64,000 bases of DNA from Mesostigma viride. Taxonomy: Eukaryota > Streptophyta > Mesostigmatophyceae > Mesostigmatales > Mesostigmataceae. This document shows positions 1 to 10,095 of the stretch, in pieces. The stretch spans positions 9,605,613-9,669,612 of the forward strand of contig RPFO01000080.1 in NCBI GenBank assembly GCA_009746045.1, in the 5' to 3' direction. Within the stretch, counting starts at the first letter, position 1, and every line of letters begins with the position of its first letter. The position numbers and the translations under genes are program-made. The notes beneath the pieces are model-generated. The model saw nothing but the letters and a program-made list of their open reading frames with translations. It was not told where the DNA came from and did no database searches.

Positions 1-129
1 GAGGGAGACGAGATGACTACTTAAACCTGCCTTTGGCAGGGGCTCTACTCATTGTTTTCAATCAAATGCTGGTTTTCTTGGGAGCTCAAGTGTCATAAAA
101 TTTATTCCATTGTTACGTCCGTCCGAGAG

Positions 130-737
130 GGCCGGCCCGTAACATTTTACATTAACATCCCCTTTGGTTTGCACATTAGTAATGAGGATTTGTACGCTGA
201 TTTGCCCTATGTTTCCCACATTATTATTAGGCACAGGCGCCTGGGCCTAGCCGGGCACCTGGCCCGCACAGATCAGGTAGACACATCAGATAGACTAGCT
301 GGCACCAAGCCCGCCCAGCCTGGGCGATATGTCCTCACCTGCATGGCGTGCCCCAGGCCACGCGCGGGCCGCGGCAGGGCCGCCACCCGTGGACTTTTCG
401 TGATAGACTCGGCATGGATATGTGCTACACTAGACGCGTCAGGCTCACGCCCGCGGGCAGCCTGAGTCCTGGTTTGTCTGTAATATGGAGGCAGATGGTA
501 CGCAAGGATAGATGGCAAGTAGTGATGAAGGAGAGTTAGGAGACCACCCCCAAGTCTGTGGGGGCTCCGCGTGTGACCGCGTATGGCCGGCATTCATAGC
601 GATTCGGGCCGCGGTGCCCACACCCCTGTAACTAGGACCTACTATAGCTTACACCATCCATTCCATCCCATGTTCCCCTCCCACTGCATGGACTTATGCT
701 CACGTGACGCAGTCACGTGTCTATTAATTAATTAATT
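130..737 (+). mobile_element. 3' fragment of an RTE-like LINE (degenerate)
   Basis: A frame over about 170-465 matches the C-terminal end of the LINE protein at 3363-6755: both have NEDLY, then RRL..GHLART and QVDTS, then a KPAQPGR/RPAQPGR stretch. Upstream reverse-transcriptase motifs are absent, so this is a 5'-truncated copy. The 3' end is marked by a perfect 8-bp hairpin (CACGTGAC at 701-708, GTCACGTG at 712-719) followed by a (TTAA)n tail at about 723-737. The left boundary is not certain. Non-functional. Confidence 0.7.
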
Positions 738-888
738 CTGGCGAACCTAACGGTTCTTCCGAGTTCCGAAAATTGGCGCCAGATTATCTAGGGGTGGAGT
801 ATGGACCACTCGCTGACCATACTGCCGCACCGAACATGCAACCGTCATGAGTCAGTCGAATGAGTCAACAGGAGGAAAAAATGGTTTT

Positions 889-1602
889 GACTTAGGACTT
901 CGGTTTTTTGCAAAACTTAGCCCTAACCGGGAGAAGACAACTGACAAGTCTGCGGGGGCTGAGATTAAATAAGAGGTACCTTGAAATTAAATAAGAGGCG
1001 TGCCTCTATGAATATATAGTTTTGGAGTCGAGTTTCTGTTGGCGTTAAGTCGTAGTATTGTACGATTGATAGATTGGTAGTGCATTGGTGGTACTGCACG
1101 ACGGTGTTGGACGGAGTTCCCGGAATCCCGGTCTGGCAAGCGGATTTTGCATCTCACGGGTACATCTCACGGGTACATCTCACGGGTACATCTCACGGGT
1201 ACACGACGCGGCACGAAAATGGCTCGCAGAAAAGCTAGGAACCTAGGCGAATATTTGGCGCCGCGTCGGTCGTGACGTTGTTTACTCCGTTGGTGGATCT
1301 GCATCTACGGCCGGCGTTCGTGGGTTGTTTCGAAACCCGGTCGATGAGATTTAACGGAGAAGTCGGGTATATAACTGATCCTTTTTTGACAATTACGTGA
1401 AAATGTAAAAGTCGAAATGAATTAAATGGCTTGACATGTTGTCGACTTGTAGTCCCAAACTACAAGTTAACGCCAATCGAAACTCGCGTCCAAAAGTATA
1501 TCTGGATAGAGGCATGTCTCTTATTTAATTTCAAGGTACCTCTTAATTAATCTCGGGCCCCGCCTCGGGTTATAAGTTTGCAAAAAAAAAGTCTGTAAGT
1601 CC
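889..1602. repeat. Palindromic unit A, copy 1
   Basis: About 714 bp with long inverted ends. The well-conserved inner inverted repeat is 955-1006 against 1509-1561 (motif aagaggtaccttgaaatt). A weaker outer part continues to 889 and 1602 (ttttttgcaaaactta against taagtttgcaaaaaa). A 15-bp direct repeat (catctcacgggtaca) occurs four times near 1141-1203. The middle holds a short frame starting MARRKA that is broken in this copy. The unit repeats head to tail with a spacer containing aacaggaggaaaaaatgg. It resembles a MITE but is arranged as a satellite. Confidence 0.75.
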
Positions 1603-1644
1603 GGGCAAAGGTGAACAGGAGGAAAAAATGGAAAAAATGGTTTC

Positions 1645-2351
1645 GACTTAGGACTTCGGTTTTTTGCAAAACTTAGCCCTAACCGGGAGAAGACAACTGA
1701 CAAGTCTGCGGGGGCTGAGATTAAATAAGAGGTACCTTGAAATTAAATAAGAGGCGTGCCTCTATGAATATATAGTTTTGCAGGCGAGTTTCTGTTGTAA
1801 GTCGTAGTATTGTACGAAATCTTGATAGATTGGTAGTGCATTGGTGGTACTGCACGACGGTATTGGATGGAGTTCCCGGAATCCCGGTCTGGCAAGCGGA
1901 TTTTGCATCTCATGCCAGGGTACATCTCACGGGTACATCTCACGGGTACAACGACGCGGCACGAAAATGGCTCGTAGAAAAGCTCTAGCTAGGAACCTAG
2001 GCGAATATTTGGCGCTGGTCGGTCGTGACGTTGTTTACTCCGTTGGATCTGCATCTACGGCGTTCGTGGGTTGTTTCGAAACCCGGTCGATGAGATTTAA
2101 CGGAGAAGTCGGGTATAATATAACTGATCCTTTTTTGACGATTACGTGAAAATGTAAAAGTCGAAATGAATTAAACGGCTTGACATGTTGTCGACTTGTC
2201 GTCCAAAACTACAAGTTAACGCCAATCGAAACTCGCGTCCAAAAATATATCTGGATAGAGGCATGTCTCTTATTTAATTTCAAGGTACCTCTTAATTAAT
2301 CTCGGGCCCCGCCTCGGGCCATAAGTTTGCAAAAAAAAAGTCTGTAAGTCC
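1645..2351. repeat. Palindromic unit A, copy 2
   Basis: Second head-to-tail copy, about 707 bp. The inner inverted repeat is 1711-1762 against 2258-2310. It has two to three copies of the internal 15-bp repeat instead of four. The internal MARRKA frame stays open here for about 60 codons (start at 1967). The same frame is open for 63 codons in copy 3, but the sequences diverge through small indels, so real coding is doubtful. A TATA-like gggtataatataac lies near 2109. Confidence 0.75.
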
Positions 2352-3362
2352 GGGCAAAGGTGAACAGGAGGAAAAAATGGTTTCGACTTAGGACTTAGGT
2401 TTTTTGCAAAACTTAGCCCAGACAGGAGGGGTGACATTGAGCCAAGCTAAATAGGGGCCGGATCCTGCAGCCGCCGGTCCAGAATGGCTGGCCCCTATTT
2501 CCATACTAGGGGCCCGTGCAGCTACCGGCACCAATTCTAGCTAGCCCCCATCTTTTCGGCCCCTATAGGGGGGATTCCAGGGGCCGAATTTTTATGCAGC
2601 CGCCAGCCCTAGATTTCGGGCCCCCATATTGTACAGCAGGCGCGGCATGCCGCATCATGCCACGTGGCGTCCCATCTTGCCATGCCCCGGATTCCAGCTA
2701 TGTACGGGCCTACGGATGCTACGAAAACTGTGTCGGCATCCGTCCTCACGCCGCGCCGCGCTATACTGTCATGCAGTCTGCAGATGTCTTGCCCGGTTCA
2801 GTTCAGTTCAGTTCAGTTCAGTTGGAATCCCACGCCGGTCATATCCAACAGAGATAGTTTGGCGACGTAAGTAGCTCGGATGGTACTAGGGTCACTGTGA
2901 TATGTCTTGCCCAGTAATTGCCTGTCGCCGGAATATATTTGGAATAAACCTAACCTAAATATATTTGGGTGGGATTAACTACTGGCTATATTTGGAATAA
3001 ACGTACACCTATTTACCTGGAAATATTAATTAATTAATTAATTAGACTCGTGCTCCCGTTGGGGAGTCACGGAGCATTAACCCCGATGGATGGATGGATG
3101 GGTGCAAACATTCCTACCGGTCTAATCTATCTACATTGGCTACATACTATACATCTATCTAACAGCATTCTAACTACAACATCTATCTAGGCAGCCGCAC
3201 GTTGCCCGAGGGGGAGCTATCTGGCGTGCCTCCCGCGGGATTGCACACGCGGGCGCTTCCCCACTGGGGGGGGCTCATTGTCCTCTATGACCTGGGCCCA
3301 CTTGGCCTTGTCCATCATCTTCTTCCAAATCACGGAGAGGCCGAGGCCCCCCATGTCCTCTA

Positions 3363-6300
3363 CTAGCTGTTCCTTGAAGGTGCGGGCCTTGCGGCGTCTA
3401 TAACATCACTGGGCCCAGCCCACGTCAGGAGGTGCCGGCCAGGCTGGGCTGGTCGCAGTCCTGCGGGGGGGCCACGTGAGGTGTCTACCTGGTTGGTGCG
3501 AGCTAGGTGCCCTACAAGCTGCAGGCGGCGTTGCTTAATGGTGCTGGTGATATAGGGCATGCCCTGGTACAGGTCCTCATTGCGGACATGAGCAGCATAT
3601 CCTACTCTGAAAATGGAACGCAGCATGCTGGTGACCGCGCCGTCCAGCTTGCGGGCCAGGTCGGCGGTGAGGGTCCACGTCTCGGCGCCATACGTGAGAA
3701 CAGGAAGGACGAGGACCTTGAACAGGTCCTGTTTCTCGATCTTGCCCAGGGGCTTGCGCCACAGGGCCCGGTACTGGCGTAAAGCGTGCCAGGCGAGGGA
3801 GATGCGATGGTCCACATCAACCTCGCAGCTGGGGAGCAGGCTGCCCAGCAGCTTAACGCGGTCCCGATACAGGACTCGAGAGCCGTCTAGGAGATAGAGG
3901 GGCGGCGCTGAGTTGGTGAGCCCAACCGCCAGGGCCTCTGTCTTCTTGCTGACCTCAAGCCCCACTGCACGGGCCTCGAGAGCCAGGCAGTCAAGCCATG
4001 TCTGCACGTGCTCAGTGTCCTCGAAGAGGGTGGTGTCGTCTGCGTAAATGATGTCTGCTAGCCGAATCTCCGTGTCCGCACCGCCATGCCAGAATTTGTT
4101 AGCAACCTGCACTCCTGGTTCCCTGCCCACGATGCGGGCAAATCGCTTGCGCGCCTGAATCATTACGTATTCGACAACAATAATGAACAGGTAGGGCGAC
4201 AGCACGCAGCCCTGCCACACACCCTTCTGTAAAGGGCATGGGGGCGTGGTCCCGTAAGAAGTGCGCACCGAAGTGGTGGACCCTTCATACAGGTTGCGGA
4301 TGACAGCAATCAGGGGGCGGGGGATCCGGAACAACTCGAGGATGTCCCAAAGCGCAGGCCAGAAAACCGAATCGAAGGCTTTGATGAAGTCCACCAGCAC
4401 AAGGTGCAAAGGGGACTCACCAGGCTGAAGGCGTTGCAGTTCCTCCACCAGTCGGCGAGTAGCGAAGAGCGCCTGTACTGTGTTGCGACCTGAACGGAAG
4501 CCGTGCTGAGTCTCGCTGAGGTGACCGTCCAGGGCCGTGCGCAGGCGGTTCAGGATGAGCCGCATAAGAAGCTTGAGGGGGGCACTTTGAATGCACACCC
4601 CTCTGTAGTTGCCGGGGTCGGCAGGCGACCCCTTGTTCTTGTACAGCATCGTGCGAAAACTGTGTTGCCAGGCCGCTGGAGGTGGTTGCGACGACAGCAG
4701 AAGGCGGTTGCAGATGTCCCGGAAGAGCAGCATAACACCTGTGTCCTCGAATTCGGCTGCAAGTTTTACAACTGCGGCCGGAATCTCGTCAGAGCCGGTG
4801 GCTGCGTCATAACGCAGGCGCTGGACCGCCTCCGTGACCTCGCGAGAGGTGAAAGGAGGCATGTCAGACGGGTCGCCAAGTGGGCCGACCAGCGGGGGGA
4901 CTAGGTAGTCCGCCGCTGACCTAGGCGGGGCAGGGGGCCCAGCGGGGCCGGCCAGGGCGGCCGGGCGGGCGGCGGCGGCTGGGAGCAGGGGTGGGGGCGG
5001 CGCAGCTGTCCCCACGACCTCGGCCGTGGCCGTGGCCCAGGTACGAAGCCGCTTGGCTGGGGCGCCGGGGACGTCGTGGCGGTGGGGCCGGCCGAGGCCG
5101 TCCGGGTGCCCGAGGCGCTTGTACCAGAACCAGGCCCCCTTGCCGTCGTGCTTCTGCTGGCAGCTGCGCAGGTCCTTGACCATCTGCTGAGCATCTGCCT
5201 TCTCAGCCTGCTCGTAGGCGGCCCTCAGAGCTGCTTGCAGCCCAGGTTTGGCGATCGGATCTCTGTTGCGGCGGAGCATCTGCCTGGCGGCGACCACTGT
5301 CGGTGCGTGACGGTGGACAGCAAGCTGCCGACGCGGAGGCAAGGTGGGGAGGGTGCGGGCAGCCAGGCGATACTTGGCGGCGACACCACGGAGGATCACT
5401 GAAATATCCCCCGGCGGCGGAATGGCGTGTAACTGCTGTCGGCTGCCCCCGGCGTCGAATACGGCCAGGAAATCATCCCTGTGCGACATAGCGGCCTGCT
5501 CTGCTGCTGACATCTTGTCGGCATCCTTCAGCACAATCCGGAGCACTTTCAGATCTGGCTGAGGTGCCAGCTGTCGCGACGGTTTCACCCCAGGAAACCG
5601 CAATCTGATGCGAGCGAGCACGAGACGATGATCAGATTCCACCGTGCTGACAGAATCTTGCAGGACGCGAGCATCGACAACTGAGGGGCGCTGAGCCCGA
5701 CGTACGCAGACATAATCAAGGCACACCACCCGATCCGACGGCCCAAAAAAGGTGGCCAGCTGCTCAGCGGGGCGTGCGAAAGAAGCATTGCATGCAACCA
5801 GCGCAGATTCTGCCAGCAGATTCGCAAATAAAGGCGTGTTACCGTTGGCTGTCGTGTTGGTTGGGGAATACTGAGCGCCCCCAGTGCCAACTGGCAGCGT
5901 GGCGTTGGCGTCGAGCAGCATAACCAGGAAGTGCCGAGCTGGGATGTTGGCCTCCTCCTCCTTGAGGGCGTCGAAGAAGGCCTCACGTTCCGCCTGAGCT
6001 CGACCCGCATGTGGTGCATATCCCACGATAACGGTTAGCGTGTGGTGTGAATGGCCCTCAGTGGCCGAAAAAGTGGCCACTAGCACACGCGGGGACCGCA
6101 GCACGATGGACTGGAGCTGCTCTGATGCTGCCGGCGAGCACAAGAGGCCCACACCACCTTGGCCCGGCGCGTCGCCGCCACCATAGTGGAACCGCCAGCC
6201 TGCACGCAGGTCGTCGACCAGCAGACCGTTGACCGCGTGCTGAGGGTCAACGGTGCGTCGGTGCTCCTGGACTCCAAGAACAGCGATCTTGTTGTCGGCG

Positions 6301-6755
6301 CACAGGGCGATCAGCTCGTCGACGCGTTGGCGTGCTGGGGTGCCGCCGCTCGTAGAAGGATCTGCAGGGAGGGTGCGCACGTTAAAACTTGCAATACCAA
6401 GAATGGGCCGTTGCCCTATTAGCGGGGGGTGGGGGTGGGGGTGGGGGTGGAGAAGGGTAGTGCTGGAGGTGGGGGTGGGGGTGGGGGGGGGAGGGGGAGG
6501 GTGGCGATTGGGGTTAATGCTTGTCAACGCATGGAGGCTTTCTTTCAGGACGGATATGCGTCGTCTCCGTCCTGGCTGGGGTCGCCGGCGTGTCGACTGG
6601 GCCTCATCCCGCTCAAGGCGGGCTAGGAGGCGTGTAAGGCTGGTAAATTGGCGGGAAGGTTGACCGTGGCGTGCCTGGCGACCTTGCATCCTGATCATGC
6701 TCGCACGGTGCGACATGAGGATGGAAAGGGGCTTGTTTATAAAGGCTGTGCCCAA
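3363..6755 (-). CDS. LINE ORF2: APE-type endonuclease plus reverse transcriptase
   Basis: An open frame of 1,130 codons. Residues ~118-380 form an endonuclease/exonuclease/phosphatase-fold nicking domain: the N-terminal ASFNVRTL strand, the QEHR glutamate, LLDANAT, LDYV and a closing SDHRLV. Residues ~640-950 are the reverse transcriptase: YKNKGSPADPGNYRGV, HGFRSGRNT, LVDFIKAFDSV (first catalytic Asp), KGVWQGCVLSPYLF, and YADDTT near residue 902. The C-terminus has LTYGAETW and RRLQLVGHLAR, as in RTE and related LINEs. In known LINEs this protein nicks the target and primes cDNA synthesis there. The N-terminal ~110 residues are Pro/His/Thr-rich because of a GGGGGT repeat, so the true start may be further in. 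No stop or frameshift was seen, so this copy may be young. Confidence 0.85.
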   Translation of the reverse strand: MGTAFINKPLSILMSHRASMIRMQGRQARHGQPSRQFTSLTRLLARLERDEAQSTRRRPQPGRRRRISVLKESLHALTSINPNRHPPPPPPTPTPTSSTTLLHPHPHPHPPLIGQRPILGIASFNVRTLPADPSTSGGTPARQRVDELIALCADNKIAVLGVQEHRRTVDPQHAVNGLLVDDLRAGWRFHYGGGDAPGQGGVGLLCSPAASEQLQSIVLRSPRVLVATFSATEGHSHHTLTVIVGYAPHAGRAQAEREAFFDALKEEEANIPARHFLVMLLDANATLPVGTGGAQYSPTNTTANGNTPLFANLLAESALVACNASFARPAEQLATFFGPSDRVVCLDYVCVRRAQRPSVVDARVLQDSVSTVESDHRLVLARIRLRFPGVKPSRQLAPQPDLKVLRIVLKDADKMSAAEQAAMSHRDDFLAVFDAGGSRQQLHAIPPPGDISVILRGVAAKYRLAARTLPTLPPRRQLAVHRHAPTVVAARQMLRRNRDPIAKPGLQAALRAAYEQAEKADAQQMVKDLRSCQQKHDGKGAWFWYKRLGHPDGLGRPHRHDVPGAPAKRLRTWATATAEVVGTAAPPPPLLPAAAARPAALAGPAGPPAPPRSAADYLVPPLVGPLGDPSDMPPFTSREVTEAVQRLRYDAATGSDEIPAAVVKLAAEFEDTGVMLLFRDICNRLLLSSQPPPAAWQHSFRTMLYKNKGSPADPGNYRGVCIQSAPLKLLMRLILNRLRTALDGHLSETQHGFRSGRNTVQALFATRRLVEELQRLQPGESPLHLVLVDFIKAFDSVFWPALWDILELFRIPRPLIAVIRNLYEGSTTSVRTSYGTTPPCPLQKGVWQGCVLSPYLFIIVVEYVMIQARKRFARIVGREPGVQVANKFWHGGADTEIRLADIIYADDTTLFEDTEHVQTWLDCLALEARAVGLEVSKKTEALAVGLTNSAPPLYLLDGSRVLYRDRVKLLGSLLPSCEVDVDHRISLAWHALRQYRALWRKPLGKIEKQDLFKVLVLPVLTYGAETWTLTADLARKLDGAVTSMLRSIFRVGYAAHVRNEDLYQGMPYITSTIKQRRLQLVGHLARTNQVDTSRGPPAGLRPAQPGRHLLTWAGPSDVIDAARPAPSRNS

Positions 6756-6790
6756 AGCCTATTGTACCGCGAGGCCGCGAGGGTGTGCCC

Positions 6791-7698
6791 TTACCGGGCG
6801 CCATCCATACCCGGGACGTGCGTAGACGATGATGACGCAGCTGGGGCGGGCCTGGTACGGCCCGACTTGTGCCGCTTGTTAGGAGCCTGCGCCTCCGTGC
6901 GCTGGCCGTTGATGAACAGCACGGGGGTGTCGTGGACGAGGCGGACGTAGACCTTCTGGCCATCATGCCTGGCCTTGATCGCCACGTCGCTGCCCAGCAG
7001 ACCGTTCTTGATGACTAGCTGGGCCGGTGAGAGGAGGTCGTCGAGGCTCGGCGCGTTTCTCCCGCCTAGGAGCTTGCGGGCCTGGAGTACCTTCACCTTG
7101 CTGGCCACATTCGCGAAGGTCACCCGGATGCATGGGGCCAGGCTGGCCCGCCATCCAAGCTGCCGACTCAATGCGGATGCGCTCGTTGCCCAGCTGCAGC
7201 CGGCCCACGATGAGGTTCTGGTACAGGCGTTGCGCTAGCATCAGGTCCGTTTCTGGCTGTGGCGCGACCTGGAAATATCGAACCACTATACTGCGTGACC
7301 GCTGGTCCTCCTCAACAGCAGTCTTGTGGGCTGCAGCCCCCCTGCGTGCGGCATCCTCCATCAGGTTGGCAATGTCGGTCTGTTTCACCATGTTAGCGTA
7401 GCTGGTGGGTGCAGGGGCGGCTGGCTGGGGCGGGGTAGTCATGGCGGCCTTGACCTCGGCAATGCTGGATTGGAGCTCAGCAGTGTCTTGGCGGATAGCA
7501 GTGGATAGGGCGCCGAGTTGAGCGGCCATGTCGTCGACTTTCTGGTTGAGCTGGCGCAGGGTTGCGTCCGGGGAAGCAATGGGGGTATTGGCGGTGCCAT
7601 CGGCATCCTCGAAAGCGGCAAAAAGTGCCCGGAGGCAAGGGGCCTTCGCGTAGCTCAGAAAAACAGAAAGACGAAGCTGTGGCAGCTCCAGATGGCGG
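6791..7698 (-). pseudogene. LINE ORF1 fragment with a frameshift
   Basis: Two overlapping minus-strand frames together make one ORF1-like product. The first (about 7698 to 7155) has a helical stretch (LNQKVDDMAAQLGALSTAIRQ) and SIVVRYFQVAP, ending near RIRIESAAW. The second (about 7160 to 6791) continues with APCIRVTFANVASKVKVLQ and ends in a basic/Ser tail. The shift lies near 7155-7160. The layout (coiled coil, then an RNA-binding-like domain) is that of LINE ORF1 proteins. The 5' end is lost at the element boundary. Confidence 0.6.
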
Positions 7699-7710
7699 AC
7701 CTGGAAATAT

Positions 7711-7977
7711 ATTTGGGTGTTCAATAGGCGCACAGTTTTCGACAAAGCTGGGGTTCTCTCACGCTTCATTTACCTATGGAACTCCGGCATGCGACGCTAC
7801 TGGATGGTTGCAAATGAACAAAACAAAATCTGGGACCCTGGCGCGGACCAGGATAAGCCCAGCCCACTTGAGATCTTTCATGACCTCATGGGCAAAAACA
7901 GGATCTTTACCCACATGCCCAATGACAACCCATTAGAAGTCCAGTGGCTTCCGTGGTCTAGTAAGGCTCCGTTTTAG
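7711..7977 (+). pseudogene. C-terminal end of a family-2 LINE reverse transcriptase
   Basis: About 85 codons related to the end of the frame at 59308-60042: both share FI/FIY.LWNS.MRR, WDPG, DKPSPLE.FH, NR.FT and WLPWS..APF. It lacks the reverse-transcriptase core and the zinc-finger part. It is followed by the family 3' UTR. A remnant, not a working gene. Confidence 0.7.
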
Positions 7978-8109
7978 CCACTGACATCTTGATACCCTAG
8001 GCTTAGCAGGGATTACCTACTGGCTATATTTGGAATAAACGTACACCTAATAACCTGGAATATATTTGGAATAAACACACCTATTTACCTGGAAATTGCC
8101 TGTCGCCGG

Positions 8110-8225
8110 AGAGGCATGCCGGCATCAAGCCACGTGGCGCCTCATCAAGCCACGTGCATGGCGCCTCATCTTGCCACGTGGTGCCGCATCTTGCCAGGTG
8201 GTGCCGCAGCTCGGCCACGTAGCGC
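8110..8225. repeat. Degenerate ~24-bp repeats carrying CACGTG boxes
   Basis: Four to five imperfect copies of a motif like catcttgccacgtggtgccg, most with the palindrome CACGTG (for example 8139, 8156 and 8175). A weaker version is at 2643-2690 on the other side of element B. CACGTG is the classic G-box/E-box site for bZIP and bHLH factors; any regulatory role here is conjecture. Confidence 0.45.
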
Positions 8226-9382
8226 TGCGCTATTGGGGGCCAGTAATACGGGGCCACCGCCGCCGACCCTCGTTTTACTCGCCAGCCCCTATTTCAATTC
8301 AGGGGCCGGCGCTTACCGCAGCAGTCAGGGCCTGGGACGGGCCCCTAGTATCCAGGAAATTTTGCCTGGAGATGTCACCCCTCCTGGCCTGACCGGGAGA
8401 AGACAAGTCTGCGGCCTGCGGGGGCTGAGATTAAATAAGAGGTACCTTGAAATTAAATAAGAGGCGTGCATCTATGAATATATAGTTTTGGAGGCGAGTT
8501 TCTGTTGGCTCGTCGTAGTATTGTACGATTGATGGATTGGTAGTGCATTGGTGGTACTGCACGACGGTATTGGACGGAGTTCCCGGAATCCCGGTCTGGC
8601 AAGCGGATTTTGCATCTCACGGGTACATGACACGGGTGAGATGTCACGGGTACACGACGCGGCACGAAAATGGCTCGCAGAAAAGCTAGGAACCTAGGCG
8701 ACTACCTATTTGGCGCCGCGTCGGTCGTGACGTTGTTTACTCCGTTGGATCTGCATCTACGGCCGGCGTTCGTGGGTTGTTTCGAAACCCGGTCGATGAG
8801 ATTTAACGGAGAAGTCGGGTATATAAATGAGCCCTTTTTGACAACTCACGTGAAAATGTAAAAGTCGAAATGAATTAAACGGCTTACATGTTGTCGACTT
8901 GTCGTCCAATACTACAAGTTAACGCCAATCGAAACTCGCGTCCAAAAATATATCTGGATAGAGGCATGTCTCTTATTTAATTTCAAGGTACCTCTTAATT
9001 AATCTCGGGCCCCGCCTCGGGCTATAAGTTTGCAAAAAAAAAGTCTGAAAGTCCGGGCAAAGGTGAAACAGGCGGAAAAAATGGTTTCGACTTGGGACTT
9101 TTGTTTTTTGCAAAACTTAGCCCTAACCGGGAGAAGACAAGTGTACAACACGGAAACTCGTCTGTGGGGGGACGTGCTACTGATATAAGTCGTACACAGC
9201 GTACGACATCAGCGATGAAACGCCAAATCATAGGGAAAGGCTATCAACAGGAAGTTATGAACACTCAGGATTGGACGAAAAAATGAAACGCCAAGTCATG
9301 GACAGAACCGGTAGAGGGAAAAAGATTCGAAACGGACGATTGGAGGAAAAAATTATCATGGAATCGAAATGGAGACGCACGA

Positions 9383-10051
9383 TTGGATACAAAAACGGAA
9401 CAAAACATTCAGAAAGGACATTCTGGAAAGGACATGACAGCGCATACTACTGGACAGCGTCCCACGAAAAAAACGAAACGTGGAGGGAAGAAGAATATCC
9501 GATATTCAGAGGCATTTGATTCCAAATGGACACGCACGATTGGAAGGAAGAATAAAATTAGGAAAGCACATGCCAGCGCATATACAACAGGACATGGTCA
9601 AGCTGAAGAAGCCAGGCGCCAAGCCCGGCATGAGCTTGAAGACGACGACGTCGCCGCCGACGAGCTTAATAACCCGCGCACCACACGGCACAGTAACTTC
9701 ATTTTAAGCGATGAATCGAGCGGCGATACCGAAAATGTGGTGGAGAGAGAGGAGAGTGATAAAGGCGAGGATTCAGAGGAAGGGGAGTGTCAAAATGAAG
9801 AAAAAGAAGAAACTGAGGTGACCCCGCAGTACAACCTGCACCCGGCTTATGCCGAGCAGAGGGAGCACGACAGGGCACAACCTGTACCTACTAATGGATA
9901 CCCGTGCGACTGCTGCAATCGGATATTCACAACACCAGGGCGACGCAGACAGCACCTACGCAGCGAAGCCAGAAAAAAAGTTTCTTGGTGGTTCGTGTGG
10001 ACGCTATTCTTGCATTTTGACCTTTTGCTTAATGCGTTCTATCCATGCTAA
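9383..10051 (+). CDS. Possible zinc-finger protein, first exon
   Basis: An open frame of 222 codons. The N-terminus is basic (Lys/Arg/Thr), the middle is acidic (SDESSGDTENV, DKGEDSEEGECQNEEKEE), and near residue 175 there is the start of a C2H2 finger: YPCDCC, twelve residues, then QHLRSEA, where the second His is not present. The Trp/Phe/Leu tail after about residue 195 is unlike the rest and probably intronic. A donor near 9980-9990 and the acceptor at 10095 would join it to the next block. An internal ~165-bp duplication (aaatgga.acgcacgattgga at about 9367 and 9525) suggests decay or recent change. Product unknown; a transposon or captured gene is possible given the flanking unit A ends. 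Confidence 0.35.
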   Translation: MDTKTEQNIQKGHSGKDMTAHTTGQRPTKKTKRGGKKNIRYSEAFDSKWTRTIGRKNKIRKAHASAYTTGHGQAEEARRQARHELEDDDVAADELNNPRTTRHSNFILSDESSGDTENVVEREESDKGEDSEEGECQNEEKEETEVTPQYNLHPAYAEQREHDRAQPVPTNGYPCDCCNRIFTTPGRRRQHLRSEARKKVSWWFVWTLFLHFDLLLNAFYPC

Positions 10052-10095
10052 TTACAATTCGGCTTTCTGCTATCTGTTATGCTGGGATTTTGCAG

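Larger units (their letters stand above)
3027..7698 (-). mobile_element. RTE-like LINE, 5'-truncated, 12-bp target duplication
   Basis: The 12-bp sequence acctggaaatat flanks the element (3015-3026 and 7699-7710). Reading on the minus strand, it holds the end of an ORF1, an open ORF2 (6755 to 3363), a 3' UTR, a short CATC microsatellite (3086-3102), a hairpin (3049-3071, cgtgctcccgtt..gggagtcacg) and a TTAA-type tail at 3027-3044. Truncation is inside ORF1. A microsatellite-like 3' tail together with an APE endonuclease fits RTE-type LINEs; the clade is an inference. Confidence 0.8.
2933..8093 (+). mobile_element. Truncated family-2 LINE insertion with 17-bp target duplication
   Basis: The same 17 bp (aattgcctgtcgccgga) occur at 2916-2932 and 8094-8110 and bracket this insertion in element B. 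Its own sequence is 2933-3026 plus 7711-8093. The 3' region (tatttggaataaac ... ctatttacctgga) occurs twice, near 2985-3022 and 8025-8093. The coding part is the end of a reverse transcriptase (7711-7977). The RTE-like LINE at 3027-7698 later inserted inside it. Confidence 0.65.
2423..8391. mobile_element. Element B, 15-bp terminal inverted repeats, itself interrupted
   Basis: The ends are caggaggggtgacat (2423-2437) and its exact reverse complement at 8376-8390. Just inside, both ends carry tactaggggcccgt-like sequence in opposite orientation and several short ggggcc/ggcccc inverted motifs. Only 2423-2932 and 8094-8391 belong to this element; the rest is a later LINE insertion. No transposase is present, so this is a non-autonomous DNA element. 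The target duplication could not be fixed. Confidence 0.5.
2385..9054. repeat. Palindromic unit A, copy 3, split by nested insertions
   Basis: The left outer end (gacttaggacttaggttttttgcaaaacttagccc) lies at 2385-2419. The continuation that normally follows, a variant of taaccgggagaagacaa, appears only at about 8394 and leads into a normal unit A body. Its inner inverted repeat is 8421-8472 against 8961-9013, and the right end is near 9054. Removing 2420-8391 restores a unit of about 700 bp. The inserted 6 kb therefore arrived after the array formed. Confidence 0.7.

Noticed and set aside
955-2310. Coding gene in unit A (MARRKA frame)
   Set aside because: Open in copies 2 and 3 but broken in copy 1, with indels between copies; no splice or family support.
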